A stretch of DNA of 64,000 nucleotides from Xanthoparmelia taractica (GCA_033085395.1 JANQBS010000159.1:1-64000); one strand, 5' to 3'. Shown: positions 1-12,884, counted from the stretch's first letter. The notes: generated by a model not told the origin, from the sequence alone. Program-made: numbers and translations.

Positions 1-810
1 TATTATCTCTCTCTTTAATAGTTAAAAAGATCTTATTTATTATATAATTAAAATAAATACTTTTTTATTAAAAATAAATATATATTTTACTCTACTTTCT
101 TATCTTTTATATCTTCTTATAATAAGTTATTATTCTTATTAATATAAATTATTATTTTAAGATAAATATAAAGTCGAAGACGTTAAATAACGATATTACT
201 ATATACGTCTTACGTAATTCTATTCTAAGTATTAGCTTAAAAAAACTAATAATTAAAATAATAATTATAAAGATAAGTAAATATTATTTAAAGTCGACTT
301 CTTGCTAATAAAGAATTTTAATATATACTTTTTATTATAAGTCTAAAATAAGCGCGAATTCGTTAATCTTTTTATAAGTATAAATACGATAATTCTTAAT
401 AACGTTATTAATTTTCTTTACGGGTTTTAATTTCTTTTCTTTAAAAATAAAAATATCGAGTCTTAGTCTTAAGTATTTAATATTAAGATTTTCGCTAAGA
501 TATTAAATAATTTTACGCTCTAATTAATTATCTTTAGATTAATTAATTATATTATAACGTAAAGTCTTAAATTTAAGATTATCGAACTTTATATTAAAGA
601 GCGAAAAGTATATCTAAAAATCTAATTATTCTTTTTTTTAATAGCTAAAAAAAAGATTAATAAAGAAATATAAAGATAAAAAAAGTAATTATTTCTATAA
701 GATCGATATTCTATAAATTACGATTTAGCTAAGGATTATTAATTATATACTCTCTATTAAAATAGAAGTATATTAAGTATCTTTAATTATATTAATAATA
801 GAAACCCGTC
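1..810. other. RIP-degraded AT-rich DNA, no gene seen
   Basis: The stretch is very AT-rich, with almost no CA or TG dinucleotides but surviving CG. All six frames are closed by many TAA/TAG stops. I could not recognise a protein family or a repeat terminus in it. It is probably part of an older transposon into which the Ty3 element at 816 inserted. Confidence 0.6.
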
Positions 811-815
811 TTAAA

Positions 816-977
816 TGTCATGGTAAATGATCTGGGATTGATGGTTGAAAAGTTCTTGAATTCTAAGGGCCGCAGTGGCGGAGATCTGCTGGGGAAACTA
901 ATACAAATTTGGCCTAGCCTGCCCGATCCTTCCCCGATCTTCCCGAAATGCCTTTGACATACAGAAATACCGTGACA
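816..977 (-). repeat. Left LTR (3' LTR) of Ty3 copy A
   Basis: 162-bp terminal repeat, TGTCATGG...CCGTGACA, with inverted TGTCA/TGACA tips. The same sequence recurs at 7683-7847, 34034-34195 and 41301-41461. The stretch after it (978-990, minus-strand purine-rich GTTGTTGTGGGATG) is where the polypurine tract would lie. Confidence 0.92.
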
Positions 978-1090
978 ACATCCCACAACAACAAGAAAAA
1001 ACAAGCGACCTCGCTTGCTTAGACATGCATTCAAAATCACATTTGCTAATGCTGTTGCTTCGTTATTGTTGCTAGCGAATTCGTATTGGC

Positions 1091-1180
1091 GGGAAACTGC
1101 TAAAAGACTGATGGCAGTAAGGTCATATTGTCGGCGAGAAACTGCTAGAAGACTGGTGGCAGTAAGGTCATATTGCCGGC
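1091..1180. repeat. Two tandem 45-bp units inside Ty3 copy A
   Basis: Unit 1 (1091-1135) and unit 2 (1136-1180) both read RRGAAACTGCTARAAGACTG... to ...GGTCATATTGYCGGC. The differences are almost all transitions. Copy B has only about one unit at the equivalent place (about 34280-34320), so the number of units varies between copies. Confidence 0.8.
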
Positions 1181-1499
1181 TGAAAGCATATAGTGTAGGA
1201 GTAGTTAGAATGCCACAACAACAACAACACAACCATTGATTGATATCTCCCTCCATCAATCACACAAACGCTACCGAGTAAAGGGGAATAATTCCCGGTT
1301 AGCAATACTCGTTGAGTCGTGTAGATGCGGCGGTGAGATGAGTAGATATAACGTAAGTGCCATGAGAATATAATATTTGCTATGATATTAAGTGTGATTT
1401 TCGAATACTGTTGGCATAAATAACGAGATATTCGACTCAGAAATCCCTTTATCGAGTTAAATAAGCATATTTTTTAAGCTTACGAAGATATCTCAAATG

Positions 1500-1675
1500 A
1501 TATTAGCAGTAGCGATTGTATTCTTATACTGTCGTACTAAGTCATCGGAGTTGATAAGATCTTTAACGTTATATTATTAATCATATTTAGGCCCGTATCC
1601 TAGCCATCTAATAAGATACTACGTGATAAGACCTCTATCTTTTCGAATAACTCGCTTATTAAGAATTCGCTCTAC
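1500..1675 (-). pseudogene. Decayed chromodomain at the end of Ty3 pol (copy A)
   Basis: Read on the minus strand, one frame gives an RILNKRV start, then YLIRWLGYGPKYD, two stop codons where the family has Trp and its neighbour, then a VKDLINSDDLVRQY tail. Chromodomains have the pattern E-x-I-L-x-R, Y-x-V-x-W-x-G-Y, x-x-x-W-x-P/L...L..Y. The stops fit TGG to TAG/TGA changes. In chromoviruses the domain follows integrase and guides insertion to marked heterochromatin; here it is dead. Confidence 0.65.
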
Positions 1676-4600
1676 TTTCCAGGACTTGTACTTATTAATA
1701 TCTTCTTTTATATATATACTATCTAGCTAATAAGAGATAAGACGATTATATAAGTTAGAGTTAGAAGTAGAGGTAGGCTCTAATTAAGCAATACTAAAGA
1801 TTAAATATATATTTCAATATCTTGAGATTACTAATTTATAGATCTATTTACCGACTTTCTATAGTATTTCGAAAGAATCGATATACTATTAAGATAGCTT
1901 AATAGTAATAACTATAGTAGTAATAATAGAAATAAAATAATATTAGCTATTTAAATATAAGTAACGATAGACTATAATAGAGATACTTCTCTAAGTAGAT
2001 CAAGTAACCTATTAGATTAAAATCCATAAGTTAATTCGTTGAGAGTTTTATTATCAATTATAGTTGAGATCGAGTTATTAAGTAAAGCTTATATTCGCGG
2101 GAGGACTAACGGTCAAAGAGCGGGATTCTATATAATATATAGATAGAATCGTAGTACTATCTCCGCTATTTAATTAGTTCTCTCGCTACTTTTATTCGTC
2201 TAAGAATAATATATAGTCGAATAAAGTAACTCCACTCCGAGCTTCTTAAAGAGCTTCGACCAGAGCTCAAAAAGAAACTTTCTATCACGATCCGTGAGCA
2301 AAACCCTTGAAATTCCCCAGTTCATAATATTAAGTTTATTAAGTAATATAGTAGTTTATTAAGCGATAGAATAGTCCTTTTTATTAGATACGAAAGTTAT
2401 CTTCTTTATAAACTTATCTATTATAGAAAGAATAATATTAAACTTTTTAACTAATTTTAAGAGTGCTAGAATAAAATTTAGAATAAGTATATAAAATAAT
2501 ATTAGCGAAGACTCGATTAGCTATAGAGAGTTATAAGGGCGATATCGGCGTATTTAAAGAATAAGGCATTAAGGATAGAATCTAATATACTGTCGAAGAT
2601 ATTTAATTAATTTATATATATATTAGATATTCGAAATTTTCTTATAAGATCTCTTAAATCTTAAATAATTATCTTTATAAGTTATTTCAAGAACGATTTT
2701 AATTATACTTTGAGATATATAAAAACGTTACACGTCGATAAGCTTATTTATATAAAAGAAAAGATTTTGATATTTCTATATAGTGTTTATATATCTATCA
2801 CGAACGAAAGAAAGATTAATAACGTTCTCGTTGATATTCTTATTCTTAGTTATTAAAGTAGAGATTCTAATATAAAATAGATCTATCTTATAGTCTTCTT
2901 CGAGGCCTGTAAGGAACGTAGAACTTATCTTTATAAGTATAGTAGTGAAGAGAGTATCCAGCTTATTATACTTATTAGAGAGGGGTGTATTACTACTATT
3001 AGCACTCGCAAGTCTTGAAAGTATATCTAAAACGATATATTCTTTTCCAGGCTTATATCGAATATTAAGGCGAAATTATCTAAGAAATTAAGAAGCTCTA
3101 ATAAGACGAACGTTTATTCTTATAATAGAATTCGTTGCAATAATCGATAATTATTTTATAATATCTAGAATAACAAAATAATCTATTTAAATAATAGTAA
3201 TATACTTCGAAGAGTCTATTAAATATCTTATTTTCTTAAGCACTCAGACGAAGTCTACTACTTCTAGCTCTATTAATTAATAATTCTTCTTAGTCTAAGT
3301 TAATTCTCGAGATAAAAATATAATTATTTAAATTATAATGCGAAAAGATTATTTATTCGAATTAGAATTAAATTCTCCGTTAATATAAAAGACTTATACT
3401 TCGAAACTAAATTCTTTTAAAGTATTTAAATCTACTCAAATTAATCTATTAAGATTGTAATAAACAAGCATAGAAAATTAAGATAATGCTACTTATAGGC
3501 TATCAAAACTCGCTTATTCTAGCTTAATTAATAAAAGTAATTTAAAGCGTGATAAATAGACACGACGGGGATTATCTTTAGCCGAAGCTTCTTTCAAAAG
3601 CCTTATCTTAAGATTCTACAAAGATACTATAAGCTATATATAGTAATAAACTAAGCTACGGAGATAGTCTATCAAATTAAGATAATGCTTTAAATCTTTA
3701 AGAATTACGAGATAATTTAGCTTAATAATCGCCTTAAGTTTATTATCTATAGTAGTTATTCCCAGAGAATTAATATATCGATTAAGTAAATTAATATTTG
3801 GGTATCTTAAAAAGATCTTTTTAGAGACGATTAAAATATTATACTTAATTAGAAGTTGAAAAAGCCTCCTTAAGTAATAAATATACTCGAAGAAACTTTC
3901 AGAATCAACGATAATATTATCAATATAGGCTTATACGAATTTAAGAGCTCTTAGAATATAATCAATCCTTCTTTATACGTAGGTAATTAAGTTTATATAT
4001 CTCATAATTAAAATATTAAATATTTCCTATTCTCGATACGTAACTATCGTAAGTATATATCGAAAGTCAAGATATATAAGCCATTAATAGAAGAATAATA
4101 TTATATCCAGCACTATTAAATGCGTATAACTAAGTAATCTTGAGATAATATCTAATTGAAGAGGCACGAGATAAACGTCTGGCATAATAAAATTATTTAG
4201 TTCACGAATATTAATCACTGCTCTATCCTTTCTTTTATTATTTAATAGAGTTTTTCAAATAACGAAGATAAGATAACTAAACGAAGTTAACTACTTTGTA
4301 TACTTCAAACGGCCTTACTATTAAAATGCATCGAATATTTTATTAACTACTGTCTTATCTATCAAACCAAGGAAATAGACTTTCGCTCTTTTGCTAGATA
4401 GCCTTAACTATTAGTTATTTCGTAGAAAAAGCTTTATTTATTTATTCTATAACACTTTAATAAAGCCTTTATTCTTTTATAAAGATGAAAACTCATCAAC
4501 TAAGTCAGACAATTGCTGCTTTTCCAGCTTATTTCCATAAATCATCACACTATTAGAAAGCTTTGATTCCGTTTGTGTAGAGATATTAGTCAAAACATAA

Positions 4601-4977
4601 TTGACCAAGAACGAGAAACTACCAGCTAAACTTATTAACGTAACAGCCGCAAAGGTGACTGCTTTCTTCACTCAATTCGTTGACTTTAAAGACATTTCTA
4701 CACTAGCAAAGAAGACGTTTTCGTAGTCGACTTCCTATAGCATTCCTAAGTGCAATTTCTTAAGAATTTGCATAGCATAATTAGTCTCGTTTTTGATAAT
4801 TACATTAGCAATATTAATATTAACCATATAAGCATATATGATCAAATTGTGTTACTTTGCAGATTCGAAAATAAAGTCTCTATTAGATAGATTCTTGAGT
4901 GTAATAATAGATAGAATTTGCTAAGCTCGAGAAATAATTATAAGTGCTTTCTATGCTCGAATTAATCGTCTTATATA

Positions 4978-5583
4978 CTAATCGATATTATAAATTATAA
5001 TTTTAATAATAATATCATAACTATCAATATATACTTCGTTCTTACTCACATTAAGCATAATTTTCTTCGATCTCATAATGTTATTTCTTATTAGTAGATT
5101 TGCCTTTAAATTATTAATCAAATGAATTTCTCTCGTAATATAAGCAAGAGTCTTATTATTATCCCTTTTAAGATCTAAGAGATATATAAAAATAAGCATA
5201 TATTTATCGATATCATATATTATAGAATTAAGCCCTTTAACACGCAGAGAAGATAATATCTTTCTAATTTCCACCTTAGGAAGAAGAGACAAAAGCTATT
5301 GCTTATCGGCCAATGTCACATCAGTCCCTAAATCAGCATATTCTTCCTTATCCTTTGCATTTGACATAAATCGTAGTGGAATATAAGCGTAATTCCAGCC
5401 ACGAAAGCTAAAACCAGTGCCTAATCTAGCTCTGTCCTTGGAGTCTGATTGAATAATTTCCATGGCAAAAGCATCGATATTCGTTTGTGTATCTATCAGC
5501 GGTTTAGACGTAGAATATGATAGTTTAGAATAACATCCGGCTCGCAAATGCTTATGCAATTTTGACTTGAAAGAGAAAGCCAA
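4978..5583 (-). pseudogene. Ty3 gag-pol fragment: zinc-finger-like knuckle and aspartic protease
   Basis: Two open pieces in neighbouring minus-strand segments (5583-5296 and 5292-4978) form one Ty3-type protease region. The first has a KLHKHLRAGC knuckle remnant, an FRGWNYA segment and the active-site loop YADLGTDVTLADKQ, where a DTG/DSG triad now reads DLG (TCA to TTA would be a RIP-type change). The second has the downstream IREIHLINNLKANLLIRNNI segment typical of fungal Ty3 proteases before RT. The equivalent in copy B is at 38528-38824. Cleavage of the Gag-Pol polyprotein would be its normal role. With the altered triad and stops on both sides it cannot be active. Confidence 0.75.
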
Positions 5584-7682
5584 ATCACAATTTCTATAGT
5601 ACGTTTAAATGCCTATATATCCAGCAAAAGAATCATCATGATATTAATCATTCAGCTCATCAAAATCATATTCTAAATGCTCCTAATAGCTATCTATTTC
5701 AGCATCCTGTTGAAGCGTATTTTCTTCCGCTTGGCCAGGATTCTCCTGCTTATTTTCAGTCGCTTCTGCTTGATAAGCAGCAGCCTTAGGTCTGAAATTC
5801 TGCTGAAATTGTTGACGATTTCCGGGATTATTTGGGCTTTCGAATTTTCAATCTGCTTGATTCGTTTGTGATAGTCGATTCGTCAAATCTAACGTGTTTT
5901 GCTACCCTTCAGCTTACACGAAAGGCCTTTGATTCGTGCCTTACTATGGCCGTAGATCGTAGCGAGGATTTGATTAATAGCCATACTACTAAGGGCGATA
6001 AGTATTCTAACCAAAGGAGTTAGAAGGCCGAAATAATAACTATTGGCGATACGACTATCCGTACTACTGCTACTGCTGACTAAATAACTGAGAATTCTAC
6101 TAACCTTGACGGATTGAATTAAAAGCTGGAGAAAGGCCTTGCTGAAATGCATTCCCTAGTGTATTTCGATAGACGTTCCCACGTTAATTCTACTAATTTT
6201 AATGCTAATTTTAGGATCTTTAAGCGAATGCTTAATATTGCTATTGGCGAGTATGTAGCTTAAATCAAGCTACTTTCTTCATGTTAAGCATTTGAATGAA
6301 ACTCGCAACTATAGTAGCTGAATTTGGTGGGTCAACAAAGACTCGTAGCTCTGGTACGATTCCTTGATAGGCGAATATCAACTAATTTTGAATGTTATCA
6401 ATATTAGTAGATTTTACATATCTGACGACTACTTACACATAGCTAGCAGGCTCACGGCGCGCTCGAGCATCTATCAGTGTATACTTTTCTGCAGTTAGAT
6501 TCGAGAGTGCCACGCCTAGTAACTCCTTAAATCTTGCAGAGAGAGCTCTATATTATTCTTTCACTCTATTACCTTCTACACGAAGGCCTCTCCGTTTTAA
6601 ATTTAATAGCTCTAAGATATATTAAGCAAGTGTAGAACCACGAAAATAGGTATTTACATTAATACGAACTATAGCTTCTCCTTTTACAGTTACTAAATCA
6701 TAAATTCTTTCAACAAATAGAATCACACTGCGATAATACACGTTCTTTTTTATAGTTACAATCTTACTCTCTTCGTAAGACTTATTTAAAAAAGAATAAA
6801 AATAGTCCAATTCTATAGCATTTCATTTACTATCAGAACCTTTTATTATAATCGATTCAAATTCTTTAGGCGGGTCTTATTCTTCCCTAGATTTAATAGA
6901 TAAATACAAATTATTAATAGCATTCGAGACGACGAAGTTAATAGTATTATTAATCATATCTTGCAGTTATTAGACTGTGAAATTAATAGTTATCTTCGAT
7001 GAAGTTTAACTTAATTACCTACGAGAAGTACTTATATCACTTAAATTAATAGTATCTATAATAATAAAATCCTCACGAATTATCGATAGAGGCGATAATA
7101 TAGAAATATTAATTAATAATCGATTAAGTGTATTTTTAGTAGAAAAAGAATCAAATAGCAAGTTTCTAAAAGACTAAGTAACTTACTTCAAACGTCGAAT
7201 AGATTTACGAAAAGTAGGTTTATTAACGACTTAGTTAGATAATTAACGATCTTAAATTAAAGAATACGTAGTCGTTCTTGATGAATTAATAATAGAAGTA
7301 GAATCAATAGTAGATATTAACCTAATAGGCCTAAGAGTGTTAAACGTGAGATACTCACAAATCTCCTTGATATCGTTAGATATCAAATTAATATATTTGT
7401 GATCGATAACAATAAAATCCTAAATATTAAATGCGAGACTAAATACTTATCTATCTATTAAAGTAGCTAGCGTTAATTTATAAGACTAATTAATAAAAGA
7501 AGCAAAAATAAAAAGAGGCTTTTAAGTAGATAAAGAGTAGAGAGAAAAGCTAATAAGATTTTACTAATCTAATAGCTCACTTATTTAATAAATTCGGTGA
7601 TAATAAGTGAGATATAATAATAAAGAACTTCTTTTAAATCGATTCGACGGTCAGTTAACATCGAATTTAAGCGTTGCTATCA

Positions 7683-7847
7683 TGTTATCATGATAAATAA
7701 TCTGGGATTAATGATTGAAAAGTTCTTGAATTCTAAGGGCCGCAGTGGCGGAGATCTACTGGGGAAACTAATACAAATTTGGCCTAGCCTGCCCGATCCT
7801 TCCCCGATCTTCTCGAAATGCCTTTGGTATACAGAAATACCGTGACA
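7683..7847 (-). repeat. Right LTR (5' LTR) of Ty3 copy A
   Basis: 165-bp repeat of 816-977. It differs mainly by transitions plus a 3-base TCA insertion near its left tip. It is followed directly by TTAAA (7848-7852), the second half of the target duplication. Confidence 0.92.
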
Positions 7848-7852
7848 TTAAA

Positions 7853-9639
7853 TATTAGAACGAAAAAAAGATACAATAAATAAGAATTATTTAAGAAGAA
7901 AGTTTAAGGAGAGAATTATTTAGATATTAATTTTTATTATTAAAAGAATTATCGAGAAGGAAATCGATTAAATATTAATTTCTATTATTTATTTAATGTA
8001 AAAAGATTATTAAGAATTCTACGTGTTAGCGTCTAAATTAATAAAATTTTAATTGCTTAGATAATTATTAGAATAATTACTAAAATTAATTATAAGATAA
8101 ATTTATTTTTATAGAATCTTAATATTTATAATAAGACTATTCTTCTTTCGCTTTTCGATTATAAAATAAATTAATTCTAATATTATTACGATAGATATCT
8201 AAAAGCATTAATAAATAATATTAATTTTATCTATAATATCACGTTTTTTAAGATATATTTATCGTGTACTTTTATTTTCTTTCTACTTTTTCTTCTACTA
8301 TTTATTATTCTTTTAATATTTATTATTCTTCTACTATTTATTATTCTTCTACTATTTATTATTCTTCTACTATTTATCTTATTATTTATTTATCTAATAA
8401 AATTATTATTCTCGAATTTCGATTTTAAATCTTAGCTTTAATCTTAACTTCTTTATTCTTAAGCTATAGCTCGCAAAAGAATTACTACGCGAGATAATAT
8501 TTTATAGTAGATATATTAATCTATAAATGAAATATTAAGTATAAAGCTAATACGCGAGTAAGCGATAGCACGTAAGAGTAAAGAAAAGACTAGAGAAATC
8601 ATAATACATATAGCTGATATTAGATAATCTTAAGTGCAACTAATTACTTCTACGTAATCTTTAAGTGTTTAATTATTAAGATTAATTAAGAAAAGTAGAC
8701 TAGCGTAAGAACTATCGAGTAATAATACTTAAAAACGTAGATAAAAAGTTAAAAATAAGTTTAATCTCGAATCTATCTATTTTATTTTATTAATAAATTA
8801 TAATTATTATTTTATATAAAATTCGTCGCTATTAGAGAAGATTTAATTTAATAATTTTTAAGCTCTTCTTTTCGCGAGTAATAAGAGAGATCGCCATAAT
8901 ATATATAAAAAAAATACGTTTTTCTAGATCGATTATTAAGATTATTTATAAGTCGACGAAAGCTTTTCTTTATTATATATTCGAAGATATTAATCTTTAT
9001 ATTATTTATGCGAAGCGTATAACTTTAATAACTAAGAATATATAACTATAAAGAACGATCGTAAATTCTTTTTATAATACGAAGAAAGAAGAGGAGAATT
9101 TATTATCGTAGAATAAATAATAGATTATTATTATAATTAGCGTATTAATAATTCTTCTAATAATTAAATAAATTAAATAAATTAATAATAATAAAAATAA
9201 CTCGTTAAGCCTTAGATAATTGTGAAGATCTTTCGTAATACGATATTAAATACGATAGCGAGCTTAGCTTAATAACGTGATAGTGAAGTAAAGTGATAAT
9301 AATAATAATAATAATAATGAAGTGAAGTAATAACTAGAATAATAACTAGAATACGTTCGCATAATTCTATATAGAGTAACTTCTTCTATATATAGTATAT
9401 TTCCTATATCCCTACATATAACATAAGATATCCCTGCATATATTAGAAATTTCCTAGATTATTTCATGATACTAGCACGTCTCTCAGACCATTCCATAAA
9501 AATTAAATAATATAATCTTAATATTATACTATACCATGATATAATATCGATATTCCATATCCCAGATCATTTCAGACCTTTCCGACTCGTAGTAATTAGC
9601 GCGTATTTAAAATTAAAAATTTAGTAAGATACTTAGAAA
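7853..9639. other. RIP-degraded AT-rich DNA
   Basis: No open frame or recognisable domain. It contains the five-unit tandem at 8291-8380, a short trinucleotide run (AATAATAAT, about 9299-9318) and, at 9575-9600, a half-site resembling the inverted-repeat tip at 17606-17627 (CCTTTCCGACTCGT). The 9400-9600 part keeps more CA/TG than its surroundings. Confidence 0.5.
8291..8380. repeat. Tandem array, five 18-bp units
   Basis: Five units of TCTTCTACTATTTATTAT: 8291-8308, 8309-8326 (variant with TTTTAATA), 8327-8344, 8345-8362 and 8363-8380 (last two bases different). This is a simple minisatellite in non-coding AT-rich DNA. Confidence 0.9.
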
Positions 9640-10640
9640 GATAAGTCTTAAGACTATTTCTTTAGATAAATATATTTTTATTTAAATTATTAAAAGCGAG
9701 TTAACTATTATTAATCTCTATATTAATAATATTCTTATACTTACTAAAACTAAAGTACTTATAACTCGAATTAAGAATTAGATTAAGTAAGTCTTTAAGA
9801 TAAAAGACTCTAAATTAATAAAAAGAATACTAAGCATTTAAACTTATCGAACTAAGAATACGCTAGTATATAAGTAGTCGCAGTACGTTAGAAAGATACT
9901 TTAGTAGTACGATATAGAGTAGTGCATCTCGATTAGTACTTTAATCGATAAATATAAGTCTATTTAACTCGCTCGACTTAAAGAAGAATAAGTTAATTAA
10001 TAAGATTACTAAAAACGAATTGAAAGTCTTATATATCTTATAATTAAAATATATTCTAACTTAATCTTCGTTATTAAAAAGCTAAGTTAATACTATTATA
10101 ATTTAATTATACGCTATATAAATACGCTTAATCGCGTACTTAAGTACGTGATCGAAATAGTTAAATATAAACTATACTTTTATCGAGACGATAATCTAAT
10201 AATCTACTCTAACTTAATCTATAGCGATAATAAATTAAATCGCAAATTTATTTATAATTACGTCTTATTGCGCGGATAAGTCGTATATATTTAAATTAAT
10301 AAGAAGTAACGCGATATAGCTACGTCTATTATTAAGGCTAAGTATATAGCTCTTATTAAGATCGTAAAGATTATTATATAGACAACTCGCTAATTAAAAA
10401 AACTATTCTTTCGAAACTTTAAGAACGCTTTTATATAGCTACTTAATAATAATAAGATTAATCTAGCTCTCGTTAAGAACTCTAAATATTATTAAAGAAT
10501 CAAGTATATTAATATTTAGTATTATTATATACGTTAGGTCTATAAGAATAGATTAATTAAACTTAATTTCGTACTTATCGCCGATTAAGTAGCTAATATA
10601 CTAACTAAATCGCTTACTTCGTAGACGTTTTAGCGAGATA
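9640..10640 (+). pseudogene. Ty1/copia reverse transcriptase/RNase H relic
   Basis: A plus-strand frame, broken by many TAA/TAG codons, reads as the C-terminal half of a Ty1/copia polyprotein. Around 10330-10640 it gives KAKYIAL (the family has T-E-A-E-Y-I-A), then LVKNSKYY, RIKYINI and a final VANILTKSL block, which is the signature end of copia RNase H (H-x-R-T-K-H-I-D ... A-D-x-L-T-K). The upstream part (9640-10300) should be RT, but it is too decayed to place motifs. No LTRs could be assigned. It is independent of, and opposite in strand to, the copia element at 23354. Confidence 0.7.
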
Positions 10641-11477
10641 GATAGTTACTTAATTTATATAATCTTAAGTTCGTCTTGAATAAGTGAAATAATAAAGAGA
10701 AAGTATTAATATTAGATAATTATTTTACTTAATTTCTAGCTAATTCCAGCGAGAAAGAATTCTCTAATTTAGTTAGCGTTTTATAGATAAAGCTAGCGAA
10801 TAATAGCGAATCTAATAGAATCTTCTTAGCGAGTATATAGATTAATTCATAATCGTCTTTATATGTTTCCTTTCTTATGTTCTTAAGACTTAATCAATCG
10901 GATTAATTAGCTAGCCTTAGCCAATCATTGAATAGTATTTCTGCTTAGTCATAGCTATCCGTCACTCACATTTGCAATAATTCTCGATCTACTCGCCGTT
11001 TTCCCGATGCACACACTTAGATGGACCAACAATTCAAATCAGTCCACACTGTAACATTCAGCGACTAAGTATAGATTAAAAAGCTTTGTATTTATTGCGT
11101 CGCCTATTCCGCATACGGCGGTGTTTCTTACAGTAACAAATGGCAGCACTAAGGTTGTGAAGTGGGGGTTAGACCGATAGACGCTGGCTAGCAAAGGCGT
11201 ATACCGCAGACCTGAAGGAATTAATGTAGTATGCGGCCGAAGGCTTTTTTTTTAAGAATAGAATACTGGCCTGATGCCACGCTCCTGCGGGCTGAGGGGC
11301 GTTTAGTTCTTATCAGCCACATCCTGGAATATTACGTGAGCTTACTCGGTTTAAGAAGTTTAAGAAGCCTGTTCACGCATCACTCGTTTTGCAGAATGAA
11401 CCACCAGCCCGATAAAAAACTACTTTCCCCTGAGCCGTCTACGTTGCGGAACTTTGTCAATTACACCAAGAATCTCC
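10641..11477. other. Transition from AT-rich block to gene island; upstream of membrane-protein gene
   Basis: The base composition changes near 10,900-11,050, where CA and TG become normal. A plus-strand open frame (11231-11554, with an internal ATG at 11397) overlaps the start of the next gene in another frame. I regard it as untranslated or a shadow, although the N-terminus of the gene could be spliced from it. Confidence 0.4.
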
Positions 11478-12548
11478 ATGCTGTTAACCCACTTAAAATA
11501 CTGGGCGCCATTTCGCATCGATGCACTAGGCATCGTCACTATCCTAGGCGCTGATCAGATGGACCTCGTCTTGGGGCGATTGGCACAGACTGGCTTCTCT
11601 GGTTTTCTTCCTCTTCTAGGCGCCTACAAAGTTGCCGACAATAGCGTTGTCAAGCCGATCCCCGGCTTTGTGCTCTATAATATCACAGACGGTATCCTAG
11701 CAACCGATATCACTGGCTGGTTTACGCGTTGGCTTTTGTGTCAGGACGTCACATTCACGTCCACCACGCTTACTATCTCAGTCAAAGATAACGCTGCTTT
11801 CAAATCACGATTCGGCCCTTTACAGCAGTATATCACCGGCATTATGGCAACATGTCCGCTGCTAATAATTATCGTCCTCACTGAAGATTGGTGGGGACTT
11901 GCAAATTGGGCGGCGATGGCTATCTCAGTGGTAGTGCGGCGCACCGTGATTAGTCAGAATCTTGCTGCCTTGGACCTCGCTACTTCTAAATCGAATATTC
12001 GAGCAAACGAGCTGGTAAAGGTGCTGGTGACCTTGCCTACCGGAAATCTGATTACTATTAAAGTCCCGCGGGGGGTCGTTCTTCATTGTCTGTTGACAAC
12101 GCCTCTACCACCCAACCCACAATTGTACAGCTTTATACGCATGGTAGGCTGGATTGGGTTCGGTATCCATATTATCTGTTTAGGGATGACTATGCTACTG
12201 AATCAACTATTGGCTATAGCTGTGCTCTTGATCTCGACTATACTAGTGGCCCAACGAATCGGTGATAACGACGCCTGTATCGGATCTCACCTGTATATTC
12301 AACGTGAGGACTATGTAGGGCCTGATTTTCGCGCGGCTGCTATGGCTAGGATGAAGCCCTCAAGTACGGAAGAGGAGACTATGTTGACCTGGAACTTGTT
12401 CCCGCAGAAAAGCAACAGGGAGTGGTGGCAGAAATACCGGGTATGCCAGACGTCGGCCGATGGACGGGCATTCAGGAATTGGGATAAGGTGCTCGCAACA
12501 CCGTTCGCTATGACTGCACCTACCACCACAAACGTTGTGAGGCTCTGA
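11478..12548 (+). CDS. Multi-pass membrane protein of a fungal family, function unknown
   Basis: 356 codons without introns if the ATG at 11478 is used. The frame is open a little further upstream but has no other ATG. Hydrophobic stretches suggest membrane segments near residues 10-45 (GIVTILG...GFSGFLPLLGAYKV), 110-160 (PLLIIIVLTEDWWGLANWAAMAISVVV) and 210-260 (MVGWIGFGIHIICLGM...LLNQLLAIAVLLISTILVA). The C-terminal 100 residues are hydrophilic (STEEET, WNLFPQKSNREWWQKYR). I know similar uncharacterised proteins from other moulds, including the PIPGFVLYNITDG and WFTRWLL region, but no function. The start is uncertain: a preceding exon or a frameshift could add a short N-terminus. Base composition is normal, unlike the RIP-marked DNA on both sides, so the gene is probably intact. 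Confidence 0.7.
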   Translation: MLLTHLKYWAPFRIDALGIVTILGADQMDLVLGRLAQTGFSGFLPLLGAYKVADNSVVKPIPGFVLYNITDGILATDITGWFTRWLLCQDVTFTSTTLTISVKDNAAFKSRFGPLQQYITGIMATCPLLIIIVLTEDWWGLANWAAMAISVVVRRTVISQNLAALDLATSKSNIRANELVKVLVTLPTGNLITIKVPRGVVLHCLLTTPLPPNPQLYSFIRMVGWIGFGIHIICLGMTMLLNQLLAIAVLLISTILVAQRIGDNDACIGSHLYIQREDYVGPDFRAAAMARMKPSSTEEETMLTWNLFPQKSNREWWQKYRVCQTSADGRAFRNWDKVLATPFAMTAPTTTNVVRL

Positions 12549-12884
12549 GGGTATCTAGGGCCGCAGACCTCGGGAGAGCAACACATTAGTAATTGACGGC
12601 CACGATGAAAGAACATCAAGATGACGATGGCTATGCAATAGAGTCTGAGAACACTTGGTAATAGCAAGTGGCTTAAGACATAGTTGGCCTTGGACTTATA
12701 TAAAGACTGGAGAACATAGAGGTCTGATGGGCATTCTATATAAGCTTGATATACCATTGGTTATGTGTGGCAGCTTGATTGTATGATATGCGGTACAAGA
12801 GTTTAATCGATTATGAGATGAATTATCATCTACTCAACACACTAAGATTGATCATTATTTAGTGTTAGGGCGTCGAATATGTAA
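12549..12884. other. 3' flank of the membrane-protein gene
   Basis: No coding signal that I trust. A minus-strand frame over 12311-12757 is mostly antisense to the membrane-protein gene. Composition is normal, with a gradual rise in AT after 12,800. Confidence 0.5.

Larger units (their letters stand above)
816..7847 (-). mobile_element. Ty3/gypsy chromovirus, copy A (complete, dead)
   Basis: A 7.0-kb LTR retrotransposon in minus orientation. Its LTRs (816-977 and 7683-7847) begin TGTCATGG/TGTTATCA and end CCGTGACA, and it is flanked by a perfect 5-bp duplication TTAAA (811-815 and 7848-7852). On the minus strand a gag-like region (about 7.6-5.6 kb) is followed by a C2H2-like knuckle and aspartic protease (5583-4978), then decayed RT, RNase H and integrase, and a C-terminal chromodomain (about 1675-1500). 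Gag-Pol order, the protease type and the chromodomain place it in the chromovirus clade of Ty3/gypsy. All frames carry many TAA/TAG/TGA stops of the kind RIP makes (CAA, CAG, TGG), so no functional protein remains. The LTRs, the 3' untranslated stretch and the protease region are less mutated than the rest and than copy B at 34034-41461. I saw no convincing tRNA primer site next to the right LTR. Confidence 0.9.

Noticed and set aside
792..1259. A 155-codon minus-strand frame in the 3' part of Ty3 copy A
   Set aside because: It spans the LTR and the 45-bp tandem repeats and has low-complexity composition. It is open only because this part is less mutated.
7640..7683. Search for a tRNA 3'-end primer site next to the Ty3 5' LTR
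   Set aside because: The bases after the LTR (minus strand ATGATAGCAACGC, similar in copy B) do not begin with TGG and I could not match them to a tRNA. RIP may have changed the site.
8291..8380. Five regularly spaced repeats considered as a CRISPR array
   Set aside because: The units are 18 bp, directly adjacent with no spacers, in eukaryotic AT-rich DNA, so this is a simple tandem repeat.
11231..11554. 107-codon frame overlapping the start of the membrane-protein gene
   Set aside because: It is in a different frame, contains no family features and ends inside the next gene. It could contribute a spliced N-terminus, but there is no evidence for that.
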